From positions 27,474,591-27,538,590 of the forward strand of contig CM065686.1 of the NCBI GenBank assembly GCA_017654935.2: a stretch of DNA of 64,000 nucleotides, read 5' to 3'. Of this stretch, positions 34,553 through 44,859 are shown piece by piece. Origin of the DNA: Phymorhynchus buccinoides (Eukaryota; Mollusca; Gastropoda; Neogastropoda; Raphitomidae). The first letter of the stretch is position 1. Each line of letters begins with the position of its first letter. The notes below the pieces were generated by a model. The model was not told where the DNA came from. It saw only the letters and a list, made by a program, of their open reading frames with translations, and did no database searches. A program made the position numbers and the translations under genes.

Positions 34553-35620
34553 CATGAAATAAGGTAAATACAAAACTTGTTAATAATTTAACAATAACAA
34601 AGTAGATAATATGCATACATGTCAACATATCAAAAGTGGAAACATATTTCAATTTCAAACTAAGAATGTGGTTAACCCTTTCATCGCTACTGTCGCCTCT
34701 TGGCACCACAATGATTTAACGCCCACCCATGTCACTGAAAGGCATCAAATGAGGGTCTGGTATCCAGTGACATTATATTCTTAATTTGGGGAGGTAAAGA
34801 GATAGGCATGTCACAGAAGAATCCCCAATATTGCACACATAATAATTTCTCTACCCAGGTTTAATGGAAAGTTTTAGCTGAAAAATGATTGGCGTTGAAT
34901 GATTGCTTGTATGTTTCAACATAAGATACTTATGGTACTCTTTTTTAAAGACATTAATGCCCGAGTACACATTAAAGGAAGATGAAATATCATTCCATAA
35001 GCAGCCACCTGAATATACAAGACTAGATTTAAAAAGGTCAACTCTTGGAAGAGGTATTTTTATTTTAAAAACATTACGGACAAGGTTAATTTCAAATTTA
35101 TTTTTTAATGTTGGAGGAGCATTATCGGACATTAATCTAAACATAAAAATTGCTTTGTTGTACACAAGCTTCCATTTTAGAGGTAGAATTTCTAAACGCT
35201 GATAATCAGCAAGTGTAAGGGAAGAGGATTTCGGAAGGATCAATTTCAAAGCATGCCTATACAAACTGCATAATGGTTTTACATTTTTCTCACTTGCCAG
35301 ATCCCAAATTGTAGAGGCATAGTTGATGTGTGACTGGATATAAGCATTGAAAAAAAGTTTACGACTCTCTAAATCAAGAAAATGCGTTATCCTGGAAAGT
35401 TGACTTTTTTCAATACTTGCTTACAAACCATATATATTTGATGGGACCATGAAAGGTTGTGATCGATAATAAGTCACAAAATTTTATGATAGTCACTCTT
35501 CCATGATTTCACCATTGATATACAGGGATTGAGAGCCAAGGGTCAGGTTTTGACGCTTTTGTCTGGTGGTGATAAGTAACTATTTACATTTCTTGGGGTG
35601 TAGAGAGAGAGAGAGAAATA
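34290..35620 (-). mobile_element. Antisense non-LTR retrotransposon 3' part
   Basis: Minus strand: decayed coding (about 35620-34851), untranslated sequence with (CT)n (34549-34500), and a tail with the plus-strand signature tttttattgagggacaaaga at about 34287-34310. Same family as 35640-36688 and probably 10320-13978. Confidence 0.7.
34851..35264 (-). pseudogene. Non-LTR reverse transcriptase C-terminal fragment
   Basis: Reads MYRHALKLILPKSSSLTLAD, RLEILPLKWKLVYNKAIFMF, and near the end PRVDLFKSSLVYSGGCLWND with a YHKYLM ending. These are the terminal conserved blocks of this family. Coding similarity continues upstream toward 35600 with interruptions. No catalytic RT motif. Confidence 0.7.
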
Positions 35621-35639
35621 TGAAATACAAAATACGAAT

Positions 35640-35971
35640 GTTTTATTGAGGGTAAAAAGGATAAGCTACAATAGCTTCTTTACACATTGCCCTCTAACTC
35701 ACACATTCATACTATGCATCAAGCAAAGAAAATTTGACATAAAACAATCAAGTCAAGAAAATGGAACAAAAATTGGCACATGAAATAATTCAAAAAGATA
35801 TCATAAATGGGAATTAAAGCAAACATGGATAATACTTAACAGTGGTGCACTTGAATTGGTAGTTTAAATTGAGTACGAAAAAAGGGAAACAATTTTGAGA
35901 TAATGACAATTTTTCAGAATAAAACCACTTTTAAGGAAGAACAAAAAAACCCATTATAAGATAAGATGGGA

Positions 35972-36004
<33 letters not shown>

Positions 36005-36688
36005 CACGAGAGATTTATAAGAATCTAGGCATAAGCTGATGGCATTGGTAACGTTTGTAGTAAAACTCATTAATTATTACTGATAAACAAGATTGTCCAT
36101 TAGGAACTTGTGATAAGATTTTCGAAAGGAAGATACGCTAGTTTTATTTTTTAGATTATCAGGGAGGTCGTTCCACAATTTACCACCTGAGAATGTAAGG
36201 GATGATTTATATAGATCTGTTCTGGGGCGGGGCATTGTTAATTTGGTTTTGCTTCGAATTGTATGGACTTTAAATTTAGTAATAAGATATTTTGGTGCTA
36301 ACTTATTTATGATCTTGTACATAAGGGTACCTTTGTTTAGTAGGCATTTCAAATCAAATGGTAGAATGTTAAGTTCTTTATAGTCATTGGTTTCTAGGGA
36401 TGACGATTTAAGGAGTATGAGTTTAAGAGAGCGTTTATATAATCTTTCAACATGTTTGAGTGTGTTTTTACTAGCTGAATCCCAACATGTTGATGCATAA
36501 TCAATATCAGGTTGGATATAGGCATGGAAAAAAAGTCTACACGTATGTTGATCTAAAAAGTGTTTTATTCTATTGAGCTGAAATACTTTTTTTGAAATTT
36601 TCAAAAAAAATCAGAATGTCCATGTGTTTTGACCAGGATAAGTTGTTGTCAATGTATATGCCGAGTAATTTGAGTGAAGTAAACTTCT
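35640..36688 (-). mobile_element. Antisense non-LTR retrotransposon 3' part
   Basis: Minus strand: coding (36688-36077), untranslated region with (CT)n (36005-35978), and a tail marked on the plus strand by ttttattgagggtaaaaagg at about 35640. It is cut at about 36689, where the tail of another element begins. Confidence 0.72.
36077..36688 (-). pseudogene. Non-LTR reverse transcriptase C-terminal fragment
   Basis: Two overlapping frames give SLKLLGIYIDNNLSWSKHMD, then FFHAYIQPDIDYASTCWDSA, LYKRSLKLILLKSSSLETND, LTMPRPRTDLYKSSLTFSGG and a YHKFLMDNLVYQ end. This is the best-preserved of the three family copies. The catalytic palm lies upstream and is absent. Confidence 0.74.
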
Positions 36689-37042
36689 TCAAGTTCAAGT
36701 TCAAGTATACTTTAATATCTCCAAAAGATAAATTCAGGTTAGGTGCAACAACATGACAGAGATACAACATAACTGAAAGAACATTAATCAAACATGTGAA
36801 ACAAAATTATACCAATCAAATAATTATTAAAATCCATTACATGAACTTAGAAATGTGCACATTTAAAACAGAGTAACCATTATTAACTTATAACAGTCAA
36901 TCAAATAACATTAGGAATACTTCTCGTCATCAACAATCAATACACACACATCAATACACATGATAATAGTATCTCTACACATTAACATTTAACAATTACT
37001 GCAGTCAGCTAGCTGTTTCAATCAGAACAAGATAGAATAAGG

Positions 37043-37097
<55 letters not shown>

Positions 37098-37321
37098 ATG
37101 AATCATGAATTTAAGAGATGGATAGAACGTGGTAGGAAAGTTTTTTGTGCCCGTGATTTTAGTTTGAAAGTTCGATACCTGCGTCCTGATGGCAAAAGTT
37201 CATAATGGTGGGCAAGAACATGACACTCATCAGTCGCTATCTGCTTGGCCTTTCGCACCACTCGCTCAGCATACAACACTTCCAGACTCTTTTGCCTTTC
37301 ACTCACAACCTTGCTGCACAC
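36689..37321 (-). mobile_element. Antisense non-LTR retrotransposon 3' end, second family
   Basis: Minus strand: C-terminal coding (37321-37103), (CT)n (37093-37046), AT-rich untranslated sequence, and a tail ending in TTGAAC repeats (cttcaagttcaagttcaag on the plus strand at about 36688). It is bounded on the right by the DIRS-C left end at 37322. Confidence 0.68.
37103..37321 (-). pseudogene. Non-LTR polyprotein C-terminus
   Basis: Reads CSKVVSERQKSLEVLYAERV and ELLPSGRRYRTFKLKSRAQK, then FLPRSIHLLNS and stop. The LPSGRRYR ... FLPR-x-I-x-LLN pattern is a common C-terminus of CR1/RTE-like ORF2 proteins. The rest of the protein is missing. Confidence 0.65.
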
Positions 37322-37340
37322 AATCTATTCTATCATGTTA

Positions 37341-37345
37341 CCGTT
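37341..37345. other. Target-site duplication of LTR element, left
   Basis: ccgtt before the left LTR, repeated at 43210-43214 after the right LTR. A 5-bp duplication is typical of Gypsy-type integration. Confidence 0.8.
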
Positions 37346-38994
37346 TGTGACGAGGTAATGGGTTAAAAGGCTAAGTCCCTAGGGAAGACTTTAGAAAATT
37401 TGCCTTTAGCCCACTTCTCTAGGGTATGGGAGATGAGCAACTTTCCCGGCCCCTTTTCATCTAATAAATTTATATTTGTGCCCGGGTTCTGGCTCGTATG
37501 GTTGTAAGAAATACAAGTGGTTGAATTGCTCTAAATGGCAGACAGAGAGAAGTAGGGTTTTACATGAAATTACAAGACTCCCACTCTCATCAGTCTGACC
37601 AAAGGGTTCAGGATTATTTGACACTTGTATTTTATTTACTCCCAAAATCTGCATAAGATTATGCAACAATAATAATAAAGCAGCTCAATGGCGCCAAAAC
37701 AAAATATGGATAAAAAAACAATGAAATCCGAAAGGATTCACAAGACTTTTGTCTTTCTATAAGGTTCGCCCCATGCCGGAAGGGTTACTAATTATCTTCG
37801 GTGTCCGTAGGAAAGTTCAAATGATTGGCGCAGTCAGGTGGACTTAGCTGTTTGAAGTTCTGGGCTTGCTCGTCAGGTGAGAGTAGCTCCCAGTCGTTCC
37901 GATTACGGCTTCGCGGGATGGCACGGTTCAGGCGTGGTCTCCTCGCGGATTCTGGGTGCGGGTCGTCTTGGCGGCGATCCCGTCTTGGTGCTTGGTGGAG
38001 TCCGGGATGATCTTCCGGCCCACGATGCCCTGCTGATAATCACAGGAGAAGGTGGATGTAGATCTCTATGGCTTAGAGACAAGGGGCTTCAGTCGGCAGG
38101 GCATTAGTGAATCCCAACCGGCTAGAAGGCTTCCCTTGTACAATAGCACTAATTAATAAATAAACTGAATTTCAGTTAACAAACTGAGATCAGAAAAACA
38201 TAAAAGGTGATCAATCCAACATCACTCTCCATCCAACACCTGGAAAGGAAGGGTATCATAAAGTGCAAGATTGCGGCCCATAGGTTTCCTACTAAAAATA
38301 GACAAAAGGGTTAGTAGGCATAAACTCCGGTTCTGGTACCAAAGTTAAAGTCAAAAACACACACAAATAATCAGTGCACATAAATAGAATAGAATGTTTA
38401 CCACTTCTTTTCTATAGCATATCTATCTACTCCTTATTCATCATTGAACATAGGATCTAGATCAAAACTAGAGTCAAACAAACAACCAGTCTCAATCACC
38501 AGTCATCAATAAGACTTACTAGGTGGGCTATTCTGGCTGGGAGAGGTGTTGCTCTAGTCAGTTTCAGCGTCTTGTGTGAAAAACTTTTTCTCACTACGCC
38601 AATTATAGCCTTCACTTTCAAACAATGAAAGCCTGCTATTGGTGTATTACAGTCCACACGTCACAAGATGCTGTTCTAAATGTACCGAACAATCACGCGC
38701 CTATTACATCCTTATCACGTGCCGACATTCAAAATCCTTCTCGTGTTCGGAACGGCAAAACCATCTTCAAAGGGAGATAACCGTGGTTGTCACTTTCTTG
38801 TGATGGGTAGATAGATCTTGCTTCAAAGAGATAATTGCCTTATTCGGCGTTCTTTAGATGGTGGGTGGCAATTAACGTGGCGGCCGGACAGAGAAATGAA
38901 AAGGAGAGAGGGTGGGGGGTGGGGAGGGGAGAAAGGGGGGGGGGGTGTAGATAAGAAATAAAGAAAGCGGGTCGCGCGGGACACTTACGTCACA
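37346..38994 (-). repeat. LTR (3' LTR in element orientation)
   Basis: 1649 bp, TG...CA bounded, near-identical to 41554-43209. Open frames within it (for example near 37825) are not element proteins. Confidence 0.92.
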
Positions 38995-39078
38995 GAGGCC
39001 CCCCGAAGAAAAGATTCTGGTACCGGAATCTTCCTGTGGAACGCCGACTCCACTTTCGACTTGGGTAACAGGGACAAA

Positions 39079-41280
39079 TTAGTGGGGAGACTGGGTCGGC
39101 TGGAATGGTGGAACATCTGGTCGCAACACAGAGTTCAAAGGAGCAGGTGGGTTGGAAATCAGTGGAATGGATTCCGACTGAGGTTGTTGCGGCAATCCTG
39201 TGTTGAGTTGTCCCAAGGTTGATTGCAGAATAGCAAACACCTCTTGCCTGAGTTTCCCCTTTAGCCTGGATTCATCATTGCTGATGATGTGGTTTGGTAG
39301 GCCGATTCGGGCGAAAATGGCTTTGAGTGCCGCGGCTATCTGGCTAGCATCAAGTGAGGAGATTGGGGCGGCATCGCACCTCATGGTACATATGTCGACC
39401 ACGGTGACTATGTACCGGAATTTCTTCTTCCGTTGAGGTAGAGGCCCGACCAAGTCGACTGCCACTCGCTGAAAGGGAGGGGTAGGTGACGGCTGTATGT
39501 GCGGCGGCCTGTCCCGATAGTACCTTCGGTGGGTGTTTGCGGGTACAGTGCTGCCTTTCACCTGAGGTACCTGTGGCGAGTGGTCTTGGGTCGTTAGGCG
39601 GACATTCCTTGGGAAGGATTTTCCAAGTTGTGGCGGACTTGGGGACTTGGGACAATCTGGATTGGCTCGCGCGGCAATTTGGTTTGCCGCGTTGAGAGGT
39701 TTCTTCCCTGCTGAGGGAGATTTGCTCTTTGGGAAGGAGGGAGGGAGTTGGTTTGTGGATTGGGGAGAAGGGAATCCTGCTGAAACTAGGGCAGGTTGAG
39801 AGGGGTGCCCTAAAAACACATACTGTGATCCCAGTATGAGGTCATAGACAGGACTGTCCATGAGCACTGCCTTGATGGGTCCCTTAACATATCTGGTGTC
39901 GACATTGATTATGGCGACTGGCAAAGTGGAAGGGGGGATTGCAGCATCAGGGCCCTGCAGAGAGATGAAGTCTCCCGTGTATGCTGACGCGGGGACTAGG
40001 GATCCGCAGACAATGGCGTCGCATGACAGTCCAGTGTCATAGAGACACTGAACAGGGATATTGTTGACAGTCGCCTGTCCAACGACTGACGGTGTGCCTG
40101 GACACTGGATTGGGGAGGGGTTTGTGCAATTCTGCGAAGTCGAGACGACTTGCATAGTTGCAACATTTTGCCGCTTGTAAGCAAGTTTCCTGCAGTCATC
40201 CCGATTGTGGGTGTTCGACTTGCAGTATGAGCAGAATAAGGGTTGCCCCAGTGGTTGTCGTTCATGGGTAGAACTGTTGGACCCACTGTTGGAGTTGGGG
40301 TTAAACCTGCTCTGCTGTGAACCAGTGGACCCAACTACTTGCTGTAGTTTTGGCCTTTTAGGGGCGCTAGGTTCATCATGGGCTAGAGTGTACCGGTCAC
40401 TTAGCTGGATGAGGTCAGCCAGAGTTGTGGCACCTTGTTCGGCAGTAAAGGTGCGTAACTCTGGGGACATGGTTTCGCGCAGTTGCTCGCCAACCATCAG
40501 TTCCCGTAAATCCTCATAGGACTCCGTTTTGGCAGAAAGGGACACCCATTTGGTCAGATAGTTCCCCAGTCTATCTGAAAATTGGGCATAGGACTCTCCC
40601 CTACCTTTTCTGGTTGACCGGAACTTTTTCCGGTAGGCGTCCGCTGTCAACTCGTATCTGTTGAGCAGGGCTTCTTTCAAAGCTGGGTAGTCAGTAATTT
40701 GGCTTGACGGAAGTTTACTGTATACCTCATAAGCCACACCCCTGAGACTTTGGGCAAGCTTGAGGTTGAACTTTTCCGGAGCAAGCTCAAATTCCTGGGC
40801 CAGTCTTTCAAATCTATCGAGGAATGCATCGATAGACTCGGTTGCCTCATTGAATGCCTCCAATGTGAAGGTCATGGCTGAGGTATGAATGGGAGGGGGA
40901 AAATTTTGAGGGGCAGCAGTCTCAGAGTCTGCTGAGTTTTCAAGCTGCTTCATAGCTAGCTCATGGTCTCGCGCTTTTTCTCGCTCAGTGGCCTCAAGTT
41001 CGAGTTCTTTATTTTTGGCATCCTGCACTAGTTGCCTCTGCCTTAACTCATGAGTACGGATTTGCTCTTGCTCTGCTCTCTGTTTGTCTTTCTCAGCGTC
41101 CTCGCGAGCTTTATCAGCCTCTTGAGCCTCATGAGCTCTCTGTTTGTCTTTCTCAGCCACCTCGCGAGCTTTCTCTTTGTCATATTCAGATATGACAAAA
41201 TTGGCTAACTCTTGGCCTGACATTCCTAGAGATTCTCCCCATTCTTTAAGTTCCCTCCTAAGTTTAACAATCTCAGCCAT
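39079..41280 (-). CDS. Gag-protease-integrase fusion, RT deleted
   Basis: One open frame of 733 residues starting at ATG 41280. Residues 30-115 are a charged coiled coil with repeated AEKDKQRA units. Residues 135-300 are a gag/SCAN-like helical region (FLDRFERLAQEFELAPEKFN). Residues 350-363 are a CCHC knuckle (C-x2-C-x4-H-x4-C). Asp415 lies in LYDTGLS, the aspartic protease site. From about 600 there is a partial integrase core (FQRVAVDLVGPLP, Asp609; then GLPNHIISNDES, Asp669). The third catalytic residue, RT and RNaseH are missing, lost between about residues 500 and 590 with the frame kept. The product could form gag particles but would need polymerase from another copy. Gypsy affiliation follows from gag-PR-IN order and LTR structure. 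Confidence 0.85.
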   Translation of the reverse strand: MAEIVKLRRELKEWGESLGMSGQELANFVISEYDKEKAREVAEKDKQRAHEAQEADKAREDAEKDKQRAEQEQIRTHELRQRQLVQDAKNKELELEATEREKARDHELAMKQLENSADSETAAPQNFPPPIHTSAMTFTLEAFNEATESIDAFLDRFERLAQEFELAPEKFNLKLAQSLRGVAYEVYSKLPSSQITDYPALKEALLNRYELTADAYRKKFRSTRKGRGESYAQFSDRLGNYLTKWVSLSAKTESYEDLRELMVGEQLRETMSPELRTFTAEQGATTLADLIQLSDRYTLAHDEPSAPKRPKLQQVVGSTGSQQSRFNPNSNSGSNSSTHERQPLGQPLFCSYCKSNTHNRDDCRKLAYKRQNVATMQVVSTSQNCTNPSPIQCPGTPSVVGQATVNNIPVQCLYDTGLSCDAIVCGSLVPASAYTGDFISLQGPDAAIPPSTLPVAIINVDTRYVKGPIKAVLMDSPVYDLILGSQYVFLGHPSQPALVSAGFPSPQSTNQLPPSFPKSKSPSAGKKPLNAANQIAARANPDCPKSPSPPQLGKSFPRNVRLTTQDHSPQVPQVKGSTVPANTHRRYYRDRPPHIQPSPTPPFQRVAVDLVGPLPQRKKKFRYIVTVVDICTMRCDAAPISSLDASQIAAALKAIFARIGLPNHIISNDESRLKGKLRQEVFAILQSTLGQLNTGLPQQPQSESIPLISNPPAPLNSVLRPDVPPFQPTQSPH

Positions 41281-41527
41281 GGTTGTAAATACAACTATTC
41301 AAAATAAAAACAAAGCTGCTGAGTTGAATGTATCAAACAACACTTAACTATTTCAGCATAAACAGAAATAGCATGCACATCAAAATAAAGTCATAAATAG
41401 CATTCAAACAAATCAAATCAAAACACAGTGAACCAAATCACAATAACTTTCCCAGTGGACACAAGATCAGTTTTGAAAAGGAACTACCGTTTGAATTGAA
41501 ATTTGTTAGACTTTATGAAAAAAAAAT

Positions 41528-41547
41528 ATCCCGGACGCGAGCCCCCA
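41528..41547 (-). other. Primer-binding site, tRNA-Pro-like
   Basis: On the minus strand, six bases after the 5' LTR, TGGGGGCTCGCGTCCGGGAT. It equals the tRNA-Pro primer site known from C-type retroviruses except for two extra bases (CG) in the middle. The tRNA identity is inferred. Confidence 0.55.
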
Positions 41548-41553
41548 ATTAGA

Positions 41554-43209
41554 TGTCACGAGGTAATGGGTTAAAAGGCTAAGTCCCTAGGGAAGACTTT
41601 AGAAAATTTGCCTTTAGCCCACTTCTCTAGGGTATGGGAGATGAGCAACTTTCCCGGCCCCTTTTCATCTAATAAATTTATATTTGTGCCCGGGTTCTGG
41701 CTCGTATGGTTGTAAGAAATACAAGTGGTTGAATTGCTCTAAATGGCAGACAGAGAGTAGTAGGGTTTTACATGAAATTACAAGACTCCCACTCTCATCA
41801 GTCTGACCAAAGGGTTCAGGATTATTTGACACTTGTATTTTATTTACTCCCAAAATCTGCATAAGATTATGCAACAATAATAATAAAGCAGCTCAATGGC
41901 GCCAAAACAAAATATGGATAAAAAAACAATGAAATCCGAAAGGATTCACAAGACTTTTGTCTTTCTATAAGGTTCGCCCCATGCCGGAAGGGTTACTAAT
42001 TATCTTCGGTGTCCGTAGGAAAGTTCAAATGATTGGCGCAGTCAGGTGGACTTAGCTGTTTCAAGTTCTGGGCTTGCTCGTCAGGTGAGAGTAGCTCCCA
42101 GTCGTTCCGGTTACGGCTTCGCGGGATGGCACGGTTCAGGCGTGGTCTCCTCGCGGATTCTGGGTGCGGGTCGTCTTGGCGGCGATCCCGTCTTGGTGCT
42201 TGGTGGAGTCCGGGATGATCTTCCGGCCCACGATGCCCTGCTGATAATCACAGGAGAAGGTGGATGTAGATCTCTATGGCTTAGAGACAAGGGGCTTCAG
42301 TCGGCAGGGAATTAGTGAATCCCAACCGGCTAGAAGGCTTCCCTTGTACAATAGCACTATTTAATAAATAAACTGAATTTCAGTTAACAAACTGAGATCA
42401 GAAAAACATAAAAGGTGATCAATCCATCATCACTCCCCATCCAACACCTGGAAAGGAAGGGTATCATAAAGTGCAAGATTGCGGCCCATAGGTTTCCTAC
42501 TAAAAATAGACAAATGGGTTAGTAGGCATAAACTCCGGTTCTGGTACCGAAAGTGTTAAAGTCAAAAACACACACACACAAATAATCAGTGCACATAAAT
42601 AGAATAGAATGTTTACCACTTCTTTTCTATAACATATCTATCTACTCCTTATTCATCATTGAACATAGGATCTAGATCAAAACTAGAGTCAAACAAACAA
42701 CCAGTCTCAATCACCAGTCATCAATAAGACTTACTAGGTGGGCTATTCTGGCTGGGAGAGGTGTTGCTCTAGTCAGTTTCAGCGTCTTGTGTGAAAAACT
42801 TTTTCTCACTACGCCAATTATAGCCTTCACTTTCAAACAATGAAAGCCTGCTATTGGTGTATTACAGTCCACACGTCACAAGATGCTGTTCTAAATGTAC
42901 CGAACAATCACGCGCCTATTACATCCTTATCACGTGCCGACATTCAAAATCCTTCTCGTGTTCGGAACGGCAAAACCATCTTCAAAGGGAGATAACCGTG
43001 GTTGTCACTTTCTTGTGATGGGTAGATAGATCTTGCTTCAAAGAGATAATTGCCTTATTCGGCGTTCTTTAGATGGTGGGTGGCAATTAACGTGGCGGCC
43101 GGACAGAGAAATGAAAAGGAGAGAGGGTGGGGGGTGGGGAGGGGAGAAAGGGGGGGGGGGTGTAGATAAGAAATAAAGAAAGCGGGTCGCGCGGGACACT
43201 TATGTCACA
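41554..43209 (-). repeat. LTR (5' LTR in element orientation)
   Basis: 1656 bp, TG...CA bounded. The transcription start and polyadenylation signals of the element should lie here, but I cannot place them. Confidence 0.92.
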
Positions 43210-43214
43210 CCGTT
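43210..43214. other. Target-site duplication of LTR element, right
   Basis: ccgtt, matching 37341-37345. Confidence 0.8.
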
Positions 43215-43623
43215 TCACTACGAACTGAGTTTACTCTTCCAACTTGGGGCAATTGCCAAATTACCAAATACCATAGTCTAAAAAAGACTATAAATTTCTT
43301 CCCTTGGCACAGATGCTGTGCGTTTAGCCACCGGAAGTCCCATATGTAGCCACTTCCGTGGAGGCTATTTCAACTCAGAATAAATTTTCCAACTTTTGGG
43401 GCGCCATCTTTTTCTTCCCTCTCTGTTTTTTATTGCTTTAAACTTTGGATTTCTTTGCCATCCCGCCTTTATCTGTGTTCCCATACCCCATTGGGGTGCA
43501 GGTTTGGTTGGCTAGTGTTTTAGAAGTAATATTTGATTTGTTTCTTGTGTATTTGGTGATATATTGATTTTTGAAATTGTGTGAACTGGTCGTTCGGTCG
43601 TTGCCCCTGACACTAGTGACAGC

Positions 43624-44580
43624 ATGTCTTCTGTCGACCCGGTTCTCACGACTAAGTCTGGTGTTTCTTCTGACCCTCTCAATCCCAAACGGGATGAGAA
43701 GGGCAAGTTCCTTCCTGCTAGTTCTTCTTCTAGTCGTTCGTCTAGTCAGAAAGAGGCTAAGCACAGGTCGTCTAGTTCTAAGAAAAGCGGTTCATCCCCC
43801 TCTCCTGCGGCTCTTCCTTCTCCTAGTGTTTCTCAGGAGCAGGTCATTACGGTAGTGGATTCTAGCTCTCTTGTTGACGAGATGATAGCGGGTTTCAAAA
43901 GCAAGGGCATGGTTTTGGTCCCCTCCTCTTCTCTGTCCGCTCTTTTAGTCGAACCAGGGCCCACCTCGAAAATGACTGGACAAACTGAACGATCTACACA
44001 GGGACCTCTCACGGACGAAGCGGGTTACCCAGTTGACCCTTCTTGCATGGACACTTTCTCTGAGCATTCCCAACGGATGCCTGAGATGCGTCAGTCTCTT
44101 TTCCTGCCTGGCGTAGGTGGTCCATGTATTGCTGGAGTAAAGAAGAGTACTCAGCACGCAGGTGGAATAGACCTTGATCTTTGTGCTTTCAGGCAATGTG
44201 AGGGATGCGTGGCAAGGGTTGAAAGTTCTGACTGGGGAAACAAAGAGTGCCAAAAGTGCTAACATTATGTCACCAGATGAACAGTACACTTTCTCCAATG
44301 AACTGTCTTGTTCCTTCATTCTCTCACCTGTTTGTTGGGAAAATCACCCACGGGGTATCCAGCGGATTTCCAGTTGTATGAAGAGATTGAAGCTACTTCG
44401 GTAGGATCTCTCATTTCTCTCCTGGGAGAATCTCTCTCTAGCCTGACTGACACTGTCTCACATCTCAGGCTTCAGATCGCAGCGCTCCGTAGGGACTCAG
44501 TCTTGAATCGGTCTTCGTGTAGATTGTCCTCAGTGGAGAAAGAGAAGCTCCGTTCTCTCCCTCTCCCTCGGGTGGGACTC
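43624..44580 (+). pseudogene. DIRS-C gag, broken
   Basis: ATG at 43624 opens MSSVDPVLTTKSGVSSDPLN and a Ser/Lys-rich N-terminus like that of the A2 gag. The frame has a stop at 44260-44262. The gag C-terminal homology (FQLYEEIEATSVGSLISLLG to EKEKLRSLPLPRVGLFG) resumes at about 44360 in the same frame. The middle part of gag is largely deleted or diverged. DIRS gag is a presumed nucleocapsid-like protein. Confidence 0.7.
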
Positions 44581-44859
44581 TTTGGCAGATCTTTTCTGTA
44601 TATATCCATTGACTCAGCGTCTAAGCGGAAAGCGGAGTCAACTCAAGACGCCATGTACAAGGCTGTTGCCAAACGTTTTCGTGCAGAGGCCATGCCCTCT
44701 TCTCAGTGCTCAGGTCACCAGCCTTTGTCCCAGCCTTTTCGCCACCATCAGTCTCAACGCGGTGGCTCTCCAAGGCTCAGGCCTACTCGTCTCGTGGCTC
44801 GCTTCCTTTCAGAGGAAGGTCTTCCTTTCGGGGTGGACGACCTAACAGGTCGTTCAAAC

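Larger units (their letters stand above)
37346..43209 (-). mobile_element. Gypsy-type LTR retrotransposon, internally deleted
   Basis: A 5864-bp element on the minus strand. Left LTR 37346-38994 and right LTR 41554-43209 begin TGTSACGAGG and end GTCACA, differing at about a dozen positions plus small indels (about 99% identical by eye). It has 5-bp target duplications (ccgtt). The internal part is only about 2.6 kb and encodes one gag-protease-integrase frame without RT or RNaseH. It is non-autonomous but young. Confidence 0.92.

Noticed and set aside
37825..38107. Repeated small open frame (also at 42033-42315)
   Set aside because: It occurs at the same place in both LTRs of the Gypsy-type element and lacks a known domain, so it is LTR sequence rather than a duplicated gene.
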